Below, piece after piece: positions 36,394-45,800 of a stretch of 64,000 nt of DNA. The position numbers were made by a program, and so were the translations under genes. The stretch's first letter is position 1; each line of letters starts with the position of its first letter. The notes beneath the pieces were generated by a model that saw nothing but the letters and a program-made list of their open reading frames with translations, did no database searches and was not told the origin of the DNA. Source of the stretch: Dokdonella_A sp963775445. GTDB lineage: Bacteria; Pseudomonadota; Gammaproteobacteria; Xanthomonadales; Rhodanobacteraceae. The DNA is taken from NCBI GenBank assembly GCA_963775445.1, contig CAVZIT010000006.1, positions 620,001 through 684,000 of the forward strand, in the 5' to 3' direction.

Positions 36394-37091
36394 CGGCTCG
36401 CTGCGCCTCGCGGCGCGACCGCGCTCGGCAACTGATTACCGCTGCGGCGCACCGTTCCCACGTCGAGCATCAGCGGAATATCCATTTCGGCAAACGTGAC
36501 GCGCGCCTGCGGCTGCATGTCCAGATGCAGGCGGACCATCACCGGCGTGATGCTCGGGTCGTCCCACTTGTCCGTCCAATCGCCGAGATTGCCGTCATCG
36601 TCGAACGTGCGGTATTCGAACTTGCCATCCTGAATCTGATCGAGCAGGACCACCGGTTTCATATCGGAATCCTTGCCCTTGCCCTTGTCCAGATCGAAAC
36701 CGTTGAGCATGCGATCGGTGAATAACAGCTGCTTGCCTCCGCTGCCGCGGCTCAACTCCAGCGTCTGCACGTAGGCGCCGCCTCTGGACAGATAGCCCGG
36801 CATCGGTGCGACGAACCGCATGAAATCACTGTCGCCCTGGAACATGAAATTGACGCCGGTCGAATCGTCCCGGCCGAAGGCCAACGGCAAGGTACGGCTG
36901 ATCTGGTGGCGAATGAATTCCTGAGCGACCCGCAATCGGTTGGTGCGATCGATCACGGCCTCGCCCGAATGCATGGCCTTCACGGTTGTGCGCACGGCGC
37001 CGAAGGTTCCGGCCAGCAGCAGCGACAGCAGCAAGGTGGCCAGCATCACCTCGAGCAAGGTGAATCCGGCTGCGCCGAGTTGCCTTCTCAT
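36390..37091 (-). CDS. gspJ: Type II secretion minor pseudopilin J
   Basis: A 233-residue prepilin-like protein with the peptidase motif AAG-FTLLEVMLATLL near the N-terminus. The start at 37091 overlaps the gspI stop (ATGA); the 47-codon-longer frame is inside gspI. The C-terminal region (YRTFDDDGNLGDWTDKWDDP, VRLHLDMQPQA) fits GspJ, which binds GspI and GspK at the pseudopilus tip. Confidence 0.88.
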   Translation of the reverse strand: MRRQLGAAGFTLLEVMLATLLLSLLLAGTFGAVRTTVKAMHSGEAVIDRTNRLRVAQEFIRHQISRTLPLAFGRDDSTGVNFMFQGDSDFMRFVAPMPGYLSRGGAYVQTLELSRGSGGKQLLFTDRMLNGFDLDKGKGKDSDMKPVVLLDQIQDGKFEYRTFDDDGNLGDWTDKWDDPSITPVMVRLHLDMQPQARVTFAEMDIPLMLDVGTVRRSGNQLPSAVAPRGAASR

Positions 37092-37681
37092 CCCTGCGCT
37101 CCGGATACGGCGGACTGGCTGCGTGACGAAGGCAGATGCGATTGCATCGGGTTTTGCCCTTGGTCGGTTTGCGGATTTGCCGCTCGCAAGGTCGTGAAAT
37201 GCGCTTGATGCGGCCTTCGCGAATTGCCCCACAAGACGGTGAGGTCGATCTGGTACAGGTCAACCGGGGACACCTGCAATGCACCGCTGTTGCCCGCGGT
37301 GGAGCTGAGGGGCGAGCGACTGTTCGGCTGGGCCCGGCCGTTGGCATCGCCCGAATTCGCGGGGGTCGCCGCCTGCGGCGGTGGTGGTTCCACGTCTTGC
37401 GGATCCACCTTCTGGATATCGAGTTGCCACGAGTAGGCGTCGTCGAAGCGACCTTGCGATTGACCCTCTTCGACCGGTTGACCTACGCCAACCGTATCCA
37501 TCAGGGACTGCGCCCACAGCGCCGCTTGCGTGTACTCGGCCGAGCGCTGCGCATTGTGCATCGAGGATCCGAGAATCTGCATCAAGACGCCGATGCCGAT
37601 CGCAAAGACCAGAAATGCCGCGACCATCTCGATGAGACTGAAGCCGCGTGCGCCGCTCGGGCCGTGAAAGGTCGAATTCAT
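37088..37681 (-). CDS. gspI: Type II secretion minor pseudopilin I
   Basis: A 197-residue pseudopilin with short leader MNSTFHGPSGARG and mature start FSLIEMVAAFLVFAIGIGV. This leader favours the ATG at 37681 over one at 37729 that overlaps gspH. The protein is longer than E. coli-type GspI because of a Pro/Gln/Asn-rich insertion (VEPPPPQAATPANSGDANGR). Order and coupling with gspJ support the identity. Confidence 0.85.
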   Translation of the reverse strand: MNSTFHGPSGARGFSLIEMVAAFLVFAIGIGVLMQILGSSMHNAQRSAEYTQAALWAQSLMDTVGVGQPVEEGQSQGRFDDAYSWQLDIQKVDPQDVEPPPPQAATPANSGDANGRAQPNSRSPLSSTAGNSGALQVSPVDLYQIDLTVLWGNSRRPHQAHFTTLRAANPQTDQGQNPMQSHLPSSRSQSAVSGAQG

Positions 37682-37712
37682 GGCTAGACAGACCCCGATG
37701 CCGCAATCAGGT

Positions 37713-38216
37713 TCAGTGTTCCTGCTCATCGAGTGCGATATCGCCGGTCAACCAAGCGACGTTGATGCGCCATTCTCGTTGATCGAGCAGCACGCTGATA
37801 TGCCCCCCCGTCGAACTGCCATCCGGAAAGAAGCGGATATCGCCGGAATTTGCGCCCGTTTGTTCGCGCTCGGCCGTGGTCAACTGCAAGACCATGCCCT
37901 TGGGCAGGGTCACCGACGCCTTGTCCGGCGCCTGGTAGGAATTGTTCGCCAGATCGAGTGCGAGCACTTCCTGCTTGTTCTTCACGATTGCCTGGCCGCG
38001 CGTGTAGCGAAGTGCAGCCACCAGATCCTGACTGGCCGCGCGGATCCTGGCGCTGGCAAGACTCCTCGAGAACGAGAACGTCACCACCGACATCACGATC
38101 GCGAGCAGCACAATCACCGCGATCAGCTCGATCAGCGTGAAGCCGCGCGCGCGCGCTGAGCGGTGGGCGGTGAGCGGTGAGTTGTCAGCGCGCAAGCAGC
38201 GAGAGGGCATTCGCAT
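37713..38216 (-). CDS. gspH: Type II secretion pseudopilin H
   Basis: A 167-residue pseudopilin with mature start GFTLIELIAVIVLLAIVMSV. The leader before the cleavage site is long (about 24 residues from the ATG at 38216) and is partly encoded by a GGTGAGC-type repeat that gives NSPLTAHRSA. The GspH-specific region includes AALRYTRGQAIVKNKQEVLA and DIRFFPDGSSTGGHI. An alternative GTG at 38249 would lengthen the leader further. Confidence 0.85.
   Translation of the reverse strand: MRMPSRCLRADNSPLTAHRSARARGFTLIELIAVIVLLAIVMSVVTFSFSRSLASARIRAASQDLVAALRYTRGQAIVKNKQEVLALDLANNSYQAPDKASVTLPKGMVLQLTTAEREQTGANSGDIRFFPDGSSTGGHISVLLDQREWRINVAWLTGDIALDEQEH
38155..38190. repeat. Low-complexity GGTGAGC repeat inside the gspH leader
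   Basis: The plus strand reads GCTGAGCGGTGGGCGGTGAG and then GCGGTGAGTTG, a tandem of 7-8-base GGTGAGC-like units. It codes for the gspH leader stretch NSPLTAHRSA. It resembles in style, but not in exact sequence, the GGGCTGAGG repeat seen at glyA/nrdR and purL. Confidence 0.45.
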
Positions 38217-38273
38217 GGACCGATCCGTCACTTCGCGCTGTCCGATCACGCGGACCGCGCGTTGCGCTCGAAC

Positions 38274-38708
38274 CTACTGCCAATTCCCGAAATCCGCGTT
38301 GACTCCGTCACCGCCTGGCTGGCCGTCCTTGCCCAGAAACGTGATATCGAAATCGCCGTGTTCGCCGGGTGCCTTGTACTCGAACGCGTGGCCGAATGGA
38401 TCGACGAGATCCGATTCCTTCGCATACGGTCCCTGCCAGTTTGGCGCGTTGCCGGGCTTGGTGTTGAGATCAGCCAGACTCGCTGGCGCCGAGCCATTGT
38501 CCAGCTCATAACCTTCGACTTTTCCGGACAGGGCGCGCACCTGGGCCTTGCCTGCACCCCACTTGCCCTTGTCCACGTTCTTGCCGACAGCCTGCACGAC
38601 GATGCCGGCGACGATGCCGATCAGCACGATCACCGCGAGCATCTCGATCAAGCTGAAACCGTGTACGCGCGAGTAGCGGCGATCATGGTGTAGCAAATGA
38701 ATTTTCAT
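38274..38708 (-). CDS. gspG: Type II secretion major pseudopilin G
   Basis: GspG is the main subunit of the pseudopilus. The 144-residue protein has leader MKIHLLHHDRRYSRVHG and mature start FSLIEMLAVIVLIGIVAGIV, then ALSGKVEGYELDNGSAPASL and the C-terminal Ca-site region DPFGHAFEYKAPGEHGDFD. GGAGG lies 13 bases before the ATG at 38708; the longer frame upstream is non-coding. A 170-base gap separates it from gspF, the largest within the operon. Confidence 0.93.
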   Translation of the reverse strand: MKIHLLHHDRRYSRVHGFSLIEMLAVIVLIGIVAGIVVQAVGKNVDKGKWGAGKAQVRALSGKVEGYELDNGSAPASLADLNTKPGNAPNWQGPYAKESDLVDPFGHAFEYKAPGEHGDFDITFLGKDGQPGGDGVNADFGNWQ

Positions 38709-38880
38709 GCGTTTGTGTTTCCTCCGCTTGGAATTCGATACCGATTCCCGTTTGACGACTTCCCGTTTCGCCAGGTTCGGCTCACGGCGACAGGGATTCG
38801 TCGAGCCGTCATTCTGTTGGCTGATGCATCGCGCCGCAGCGTTTCCGGAACGATGCAAGCGCTCGTGTTCGCACACGTAT

Positions 38881-40098
38881 TCAATGCACCGCACCGGCAA
38901 TATTCATGATCGGCAACACGATCGCGAGCATGATCATGGCGACGACGACCGTCATGACGATCGTCGTCGCCGGCACCAGCGCCGCCAGCAGTCGATCAAG
39001 CGTGTTCTTCACTTCGACGTCGAACGTATCCGCAACCTTCATCAGCATGCTGTCGAGCTCGCCTGATTCCTCGCCGACCGCGATCATCTGCAACGCGAGC
39101 TTGGGGAAGAGCTTGGACTGTGCGAGTGCATAAGCCAACCCGCTGCCGGTCTTGACTTCCTCGGTCGCATGCTCGACGGCTTCAGCCAGTACCGTATTGT
39201 TGATGACGTTGCGCGAGATCGCGAGCGCAGTCAGCAGCGAGACGCCATTCTTGAGCAGGGTTCCCAGCGTGCGCGCAATGCGCGCGGTTTCGAGCTTGCG
39301 GATTACGTTGCCCATCACCTTGAACTTCAGGAAACGCGCGTCTATCTTGAGTCGCGCGGGCGGATTGGCCATCTGGCGCCGATACCAACCGACGCCGAGA
39401 GCGATCAGCAGCAAGATCAGCCACCAGAAATTCTGCAACGTCGATCCGACTGCCAGCACGACCTTGGTGATCAGCGGCATCTCGATATCCATGTCGGCGA
39501 ACATGGGCGCAAACTGCGGCACTACGTAGATGAGCAGGATCAGCAGCGAAAAGATCACCATGCCGACAAGGAACGCCGGATAGATCATCGCGTTGATCAC
39601 ATTCGATTTGAGCTCGCGGCTGCGTTCCAGATAATCGGCCAGGCGTCGAAGCGTATCGTCCAGCGAGCCGCCGGCCTCGCCGGCACGAACCATGTTCACA
39701 TAGAGCTTCGAAAAGCTGCCATGCTCGGCTTCGAGTGCATCGGACAACGGCGTACCGCCGCGGACCTGATCGCGAACGCGCTCGAGCAGGTGCCTCGCTT
39801 TTTCGGTGTCCGGCAAATCGAGCAGGATCTGCAAAGCCCGATCGAGCGGTTGTCCCGCCCCGAGCAGTGTCGACAACTGCTGGGTGAATTGCACAACCTG
39901 CGCTTCGCGCAAGGTTGCACGACGAAAGATCGCGGTGAACAGGCTCCCGGAATCCCCACTGTCGCTCTCGCGCACTTCAAGCGGGATATTGCCGGCATCC
40001 TGAAGTTTGCCGACCGCCTCATCGTGTGAGGCCACGTCGATCTGGCCTTCCAGCATTTCGCCCGCGGGGGTGACGGCCCTGTAGTGGTAGAGAGTCAC
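38881..40098 (-). CDS. gspF: Type II secretion inner-membrane platform protein F
   Basis: A 405-residue polytopic membrane protein at the base of the T2SS. It has two GspF/PilC cytoplasmic repeats, the first with QLSTLLGAGQPLDRALQIL and the second with TLGTLLKNGVSLLTALAI, three membrane helices and the MIAVGEESGELDSMLMKVAD signature. It begins MTLYHYRAVTPAGEMLEGQ and starts four bases after the gspE stop. Confidence 0.95.
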   Translation of the reverse strand: MTLYHYRAVTPAGEMLEGQIDVASHDEAVGKLQDAGNIPLEVRESDSGDSGSLFTAIFRRATLREAQVVQFTQQLSTLLGAGQPLDRALQILLDLPDTEKARHLLERVRDQVRGGTPLSDALEAEHGSFSKLYVNMVRAGEAGGSLDDTLRRLADYLERSRELKSNVINAMIYPAFLVGMVIFSLLILLIYVVPQFAPMFADMDIEMPLITKVVLAVGSTLQNFWWLILLLIALGVGWYRRQMANPPARLKIDARFLKFKVMGNVIRKLETARIARTLGTLLKNGVSLLTALAISRNVINNTVLAEAVEHATEEVKTGSGLAYALAQSKLFPKLALQMIAVGEESGELDSMLMKVADTFDVEVKNTLDRLLAALVPATTIVMTVVVAMIMLAIVLPIMNIAGAVH

Positions 40099-40101
40099 GG
40101 A

Positions 40102-41850
40102 TCAACCTTCCTGCGTCACGCGCAGCACTTCCTCGACCGTGGTGACGCCGTCCAGCGCCTTGACCAGGCCATCTTCGTACATCGTTCGCATGCCCTCGTT
40201 GCGCGCCTGCTGCTCGAGTTCGCCCATGCCGGCATGCTGCATGACCAGGCGCCGCAGCGGTTCGGTCATGACCAGGAATTCCATGATCGTGGTACGGCCA
40301 AAATATCCACTCGGGTTGGTGGCCGAGGATCCGGGCTTGTACAGCCGGATCGGGCGTTCCTTGCTGAGGCGATCCAGCCCGAATTCCTTGACCATCTCCG
40401 GCAGCGGTTCATAGCGTTCGGCGGTCGCCGTGTCGAGACGGCGCACCAGGCGTTGGGCAAGGATGCCGTTGACGGTCGACGTCAGCAGGTAATCCTCGAC
40501 GCCCATGTCGAGCATGCGCGTGATGCCACCTGCAGCGTTGTTGGTGTGCAGTGTTGACAGCACCAGGTGACCGGTCAACGCCGACTGGATCGCGATCTTC
40601 GCGGTTTCAAGGTCGCGCATCTCGCCGATCATGATGATGTCCGGGTCCTGGCGCACGATCGAGCGCAGCGCGTGCGAGAAATCGAGTCCGATCTGCGGCT
40701 TGGCCTGGATCTGGTTGACTCCTTCGAGTTGGTATTCGACCGGGTCCTCGACCGTGATGATCTTGACGTCGGGCGTATTGAGTTTGCTGAGCGCCGTGTA
40801 CAGCGTGGTGGTCTTGCCTGAACCCGTCGGACCGGTCACGAGAAGGATGCCGTGGGGCAACTCCAGCACCTTGGTGAACTGCGGCAGGAACTCGTCGGTG
40901 AAACCGAGTTTCTTGAAATCGAACACGATCGATTCGCGATCGAGAATACGCATGACCACGGATTCGCCGTGCGCCGTCGGCACGGTCGATACGCGCAGGT
41001 CCAGCTCCTTGCCCTGAACCCGGATCATGATGCGACCGTCCTGCGGCAGACGACGCTCTGCGATGTTGAGTTTGGCCATGATCTTGACGCGCGAGATCAC
41101 GGCCGCGGTCGAAGCCGCCGGCGGCGATTCGACTTCGTGCAGTACGCCGTCGATGCGGTAGCGTACGGTCAGGCGGTTTTCGAACGGTTCGATATGGATA
41201 TCCGATGCGCGACCTTCGACCGCACGCTGGATCAGGAGGTTGACCAGGCGGATGACCGGCGCCTCGGAGGCGAGGTCGCGCAGATGCTCGATATCATCTT
41301 CGCTGCGCGCATTGTCGTCGGTAAGGTTCTCGACGATCGTGCCCATCGCCGTCCGCCCGGAACCGTAGTAGCGCTCGATCAGATCATCGATATCGCTGCG
41401 CAAACCGATGTTGAGCAGCACTTTGCGCCCGGTCGCGAACTCCACCGAACGCGCGGAAAACAGGTCGGCCGGATCGGCCACGAGCAGCGTGACGTCATCA
41501 TCAGTCTCGCCAATCGGGCACACATGCTGCTGCTTGAGAAAGCGGATCGACAACTGCACGTTGGCCGGCGGCGACTCAGGCAATTCCTTGGCCGACAACA
41601 ACGGCAGATTGAGCAGCTCCGACACCGCTTCGGCCATTTCGCGCTCGGACACCAGGCCGAGTCGAGTAAGCAAAGCAACCAGGCGCGTGCCGCCGGCATC
41701 CTCCTCGTGCAAGCGCCGACCGCGCGCGAGATCGGCTTCCTTGAGTCGTCCCCGGGCCACCAGAAACTGACAGATGCGCTCATCGAGCGTGGCTGCGACA
41801 TGGCTCGGGTCGGTTCCAGCAGGTGCGATTTTTTCGATGACAGCGGACAT
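40102..41850 (-). CDS. gspE: Type II secretion ATPase E
   Basis: GspE is the cytoplasmic ATPase that drives pseudopilus assembly. The 582-residue protein has N1E/N2E domains (LLNLPLLSAKELPESPPANV) and the ATPase core: ILLVTGPTGSGKTTTLYTAL near residue 340, VEDPVEYQLEGVNQIQ, LRSIVRQDPDIIMIGEMRD and GHLVLSTLHTNNAAG. The metal-binding tetracysteine segment usual before the C-terminus is absent: no cysteine occurs between RLVRRLDTATAER and GYFGRTTIMEF. The ATG at 41850 follows AGGGCC. It is the first gene of the operon. Confidence 0.95.
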   Translation of the reverse strand: MSAVIEKIAPAGTDPSHVAATLDERICQFLVARGRLKEADLARGRRLHEEDAGGTRLVALLTRLGLVSEREMAEAVSELLNLPLLSAKELPESPPANVQLSIRFLKQQHVCPIGETDDDVTLLVADPADLFSARSVEFATGRKVLLNIGLRSDIDDLIERYYGSGRTAMGTIVENLTDDNARSEDDIEHLRDLASEAPVIRLVNLLIQRAVEGRASDIHIEPFENRLTVRYRIDGVLHEVESPPAASTAAVISRVKIMAKLNIAERRLPQDGRIMIRVQGKELDLRVSTVPTAHGESVVMRILDRESIVFDFKKLGFTDEFLPQFTKVLELPHGILLVTGPTGSGKTTTLYTALSKLNTPDVKIITVEDPVEYQLEGVNQIQAKPQIGLDFSHALRSIVRQDPDIIMIGEMRDLETAKIAIQSALTGHLVLSTLHTNNAAGGITRMLDMGVEDYLLTSTVNGILAQRLVRRLDTATAERYEPLPEMVKEFGLDRLSKERPIRLYKPGSSATNPSGYFGRTTIMEFLVMTEPLRRLVMQHAGMGELEQQARNEGMRTMYEDGLVKALDGVTTVEEVLRVTQEG

Positions 41851-42109
41851 CAGGCCCTGGGTTCTCGATCTTGGATGGTTGGTCGGCAAATGAATGTGTC
41901 GTGGACGGGCAGCGAACGGCCGACACGACTGTGTTGGCTGCATGTTACGCGTTGGCGCGATATTGAGCAGCGTGCGCCGCCGGGGACAGGTTCGAATCAG
42001 TGCGCGCTTCGCTGAATTTCGGCGCTGTTCTGACCTCGGTTGCCACGCGCAGGTTCCCTGAAGGGACGATCGAGAATGTCTTTGCAGAGCGCTTTTCTGC
42101 CGATCCGCG

Positions 42110-42739
42110 TCAATCGAGGTGCGACCGCCGCTCCACCAGCATCAGGATGAAACGACGATTCATGCCAAGCCACAGCACGATCGGCAACACGGCAGGCAGG
42201 ATCAGGTATCCGAATTGATAGGCCAGTGCAATCCCGTTGGCCGGCAGACCCGACGCGGCGATGGTGCTCGCGCCCGGCGTGCCCGCGTCGAATGCCAGCA
42301 GCTTGAGGCTTTCACAAACGACGCCGAAGATCTGGGCAATCCAGATCGCGCCCAACGCGACAAGCAGTTGCAGCGTGCGTCGTCGCACCGTGATCGGCGT
42401 CGCGAGGGCCAAGCCCGCAAACAAGGGCAGCGAGTAGCCGTAGATCATCGGATTGACGGTCAGCACCAGTTCGCCTCGTGCCAGTCGACCCGCCGCGTCG
42501 GGTTGGTCCACCAGTACGTGCGTTGCGATATTCATCAAGTAGCCATTCTGGGAAGTCTCACCGAACTGGACCGGCCAGAGCGAATTCAGGAAATGACCCG
42601 CGACATGAATCACCGGCCACGCCAGCGGCGAGGCGAACCAGAACCAGATGAAGAAGCTCGCGGGCAGCCACAGCAATGCCTTCAGCGCGAATTCCCGTAT
42701 CGGATTGATCTTCGTGTGATGTCCCATGAGGATCGACAA
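42110..42739 (-). CDS. Membrane protein resembling exosortase-H-associated proteins
   Basis: A 209-residue inner-membrane protein with about four hydrophobic segments: LWLPASFFIWFWFASPLAWP, ALALATPITVRR-type, LLVALGAIWIAQIFGVVCE and FGYLILPAVLPIVLWL. The opening INPIREFALKALLWLP and the VLTVNPMIYGYSLPLFAGLA segment resemble the small membrane protein found beside exosortase H, from memory only. No exosortase gene or CTERM-tagged protein is visible here, so the link is uncertain. The start is TTG at 42739 (GGAG nine bases upstream) or ATG at 42727. Confidence 0.5.
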   Translation of the reverse strand: MSILMGHHTKINPIREFALKALLWLPASFFIWFWFASPLAWPVIHVAGHFLNSLWPVQFGETSQNGYLMNIATHVLVDQPDAAGRLARGELVLTVNPMIYGYSLPLFAGLALATPITVRRRTLQLLVALGAIWIAQIFGVVCESLKLLAFDAGTPGASTIAASGLPANGIALAYQFGYLILPAVLPIVLWLGMNRRFILMLVERRSHLD

Positions 42740-42895
42740 ATCACATCACTCCCGCGCAATTCGAGTCCAGCCTGTGGCTCCCGGTTACCCTGTCCTTTCG
42801 ACGGCTTGTGCCGCCTGTTGTCGAGCGACGGTTTGGCGAAACCAGGATTCGTCCGCAAGTCCATTGCACAGATCGCGCAACTCCGGTCCGCAAAG

Positions 42896-45800
42896 CTAGG
42901 CGCCATCGACCCATACGCGCGCATTGCGGAACATGCGCATCCAGGGTGAATCCTCCGCCCACTCGCGCGGCCGCCAGGATTGTTGCACGCTGCGAAACAC
43001 GCGTTCCGGATGTGGCATCAGGATGGTCACGCGCCCGTCGGCGGCGGTAAACCCGGTCAGCCCTTTGGGCGAACCATTGGGGTTCAGCGGAAAGGTCTTG
43101 GCCGTCCTGCCGCGATTGTCCAGGAAACGAAGACAAGGCAGCGCACGCTTCGCATTCGAGGTAGCCGCAAATTCGACCCGCCCTTCGCCGTGCGCCACCA
43201 CCACCGGCATGTGCGAACCGCTCATTCCTGCAAGAAAAATCGACGGCGATTTGAGCACCTCCACGGTCACCAATCTTGCCTCGTACTGTTCGCTGGCGTT
43301 GCGCAGGAACTGCGGCCAGTCCTGTGCGCCGGGTATCAGCGGCTTCAAGTGCGACAGCATCTGGCAACCATTGCAGACCCCGAGTGCGAATCGTCCCGGA
43401 TCAGCGAAGAACGCCGAAAACTGATCGCGCAATGCGGAATTGAACAGGATCGAGGCGGCCCATCCGCGACCCGCGCCGAGCACATCGCCGTAACTGAAAC
43501 CACCACACGCGGCGAGGCCGGCAAAGTCCGCGAGCGCATGCCGGCCTTGAACCAGATCGGTCATGTGTACGTCGATGGCCTCGAAACCTGCGCGGCTGAA
43601 TGCCGCGGCCATTTCGACGTGACCGTTGATACCCTGTTCACGCAGGATCGCCACGCGCGGCCGTACGCCCAGCGCAATCATCGGCGCGGCGATATCGTCT
43701 GCCGGATCGAAAGTCAGCTTGGGGGTGATGCCCGGATCGTCCTCATCGCAGCGCCAGGCCATTTCCTCGTCGGCGCTCAGCGGATTGTCGCGAAGGCGCT
43801 GCAACGCATGACTGGTCTCGGACCATGACCGCATCAGATCGGACCAAGACCAGCGCTCAAGCGGTTCGCCACCGAGCTTCATGTCGATGCGCAGATCCGA
43901 TTTCGGCACGGCAACGCAGTGCGCGAATTCTGCAACCCCATGCTGGCCGAGCAGGCGGCAGAAAGCGTCGCGGTCCTGCGTCCTGATCTGAACCAGCGCG
44001 CCGAGTTCTTCGTTGAACAGCGCACTCTGCGTGTTGCCGCCCCAGTCATCGAGCACGATATCGAGTCCGCAGTGCCCGGCCAGTGCCATCTCGACCAGGG
44101 CAACCAGCGCACCTCCATCGGAACGGTCGTGATACGCCAGCAACAGGTTGTCTGCATTGGCCTGCTGCAGGGCCGCGAAGAATTTCCCGAATGCCGCCGG
44201 ATCGTCGAGATCGGGCGGCAGTCCGCCGGCGCGGCCGAATGCCTGCATCAGGATCGAGCCTCCGAGCCGATTGCGGCCGGCCCCGAGGTCGATCAACCAG
44301 ATTTCGCTGTCGCCTTGATCCATCGCGAGTTGGGGCGTGAGCGCCTGGCGCACATCGCCCACGCGCGCGAATGCGCTCACAATCAGCGACACTGGCGCGA
44401 CCGTGCGTTCGGTCTCCCCGTCGTGTTGCCAGACCGTCTGCATCGACAGCGAGTCCTTGCCGACCGGGATCGAGATACCGAGCGCCGGGCACAGCTCGAT
44501 GCCGACCGCATGCACCGCGTCGTACAGCGCCGCGGCATCGCCTCCATGATCGGCGGCCGCCATCCAGTTGGCCGACAGACGTACTTCCTCGAGCACGACC
44601 GGCGCGGCAGCAAGATTCGTCAGCGCTTCGCCAACCGCCATGCGCGCGGCTCCCGCCGAGGACAGCAAGGCAAGCGGAGTGCGTTCGCCGATTGCCATCG
44701 CTTCGCCCGCGTAGCCATCGAAATCGAGCAGCGTGACCGCGCAATCGGCCACGGGAACCTGCCACCGACCGACCATCGGATCGCGCGAACACAGACCGCC
44801 GACGCTGCGATCGCCAATCGTGACGAGAAACGATTTGCTCCCCACACCAGGAAAGCGCAATACGCGGTCGAGCGCCTCATCGAGAGTTATGCCGCCGGTA
44901 TCCGGCACGACATCGACGCGCGGTTTGATTCGCTCGACCTCTCGACGAACCGCCGGAGAGCTGCCGAACAAGACGTCCATCGGCAGGTCGATCACGGCCG
45001 CTGAGTCCTGAGGGCTGAGGGCCGAGAGCCGGGTGTCGGTGACGATGAGGCGGCGTTCGGCGGTTACCGTGCCGACGATCGCGAATGGACAGCGCTCGCG
45101 TGCGCAGAGTGCCTCGAATACGCCGAGATTCCGCTGCGCCATTCCCAGGACATAGCGTTCCTGCGCCTCGTTGCACCAGATCTGCATCGGCGAAAGTTGC
45201 GGATCGGCGCTCGGTATCGCGCGCAGGTCGATATCGCCGCCAACCCCGGAATCGTTGAGCAGTTCGGGCAGCGCGTTCGACAGTCCGCCAGCGCCCACAT
45301 CATGGATCGACAGGATTGGATTGGCCGCACCGGCAGCCCAGCACGCGTCGATGACCTGCTGACAACGCCGCTGCATTTCCGGGTTGTCGCGTTGCACCGA
45401 CGCGAAATCGAGCGACGCCGAACTGCTGCCGGCGGTCATCGAAGAAGCAGCGCCTCCACCGAGGCCGATCAGCATCGCCGGGCCGCCGAGCACGATCAAC
45501 GCATCGCCGGCGTGCAGCGCCTGCTTCGCGACATCGTGCGGGCGCAGGTTGGCAATGCCGCCGGCGAGCATGATCGGTTTGTCGTAACCGCGGCGTACAC
45601 CGGGTTCAACGGTTTCCTGCTCGAAACTGCGGAAATAGCCGCCCAGGCACGGACGGCCGAATTCATTGTTGAACGCAGCTGCTCCGATGGGACCATCGCG
45701 CATGATTTCGAGCGCACTGGCGAAGCGCGGCGGCAACGGTCGATCGGCCTCCCACGGCCGCGCCAGCTCAGGGATGCGCAGATGCGAAACGGAAAACCCG

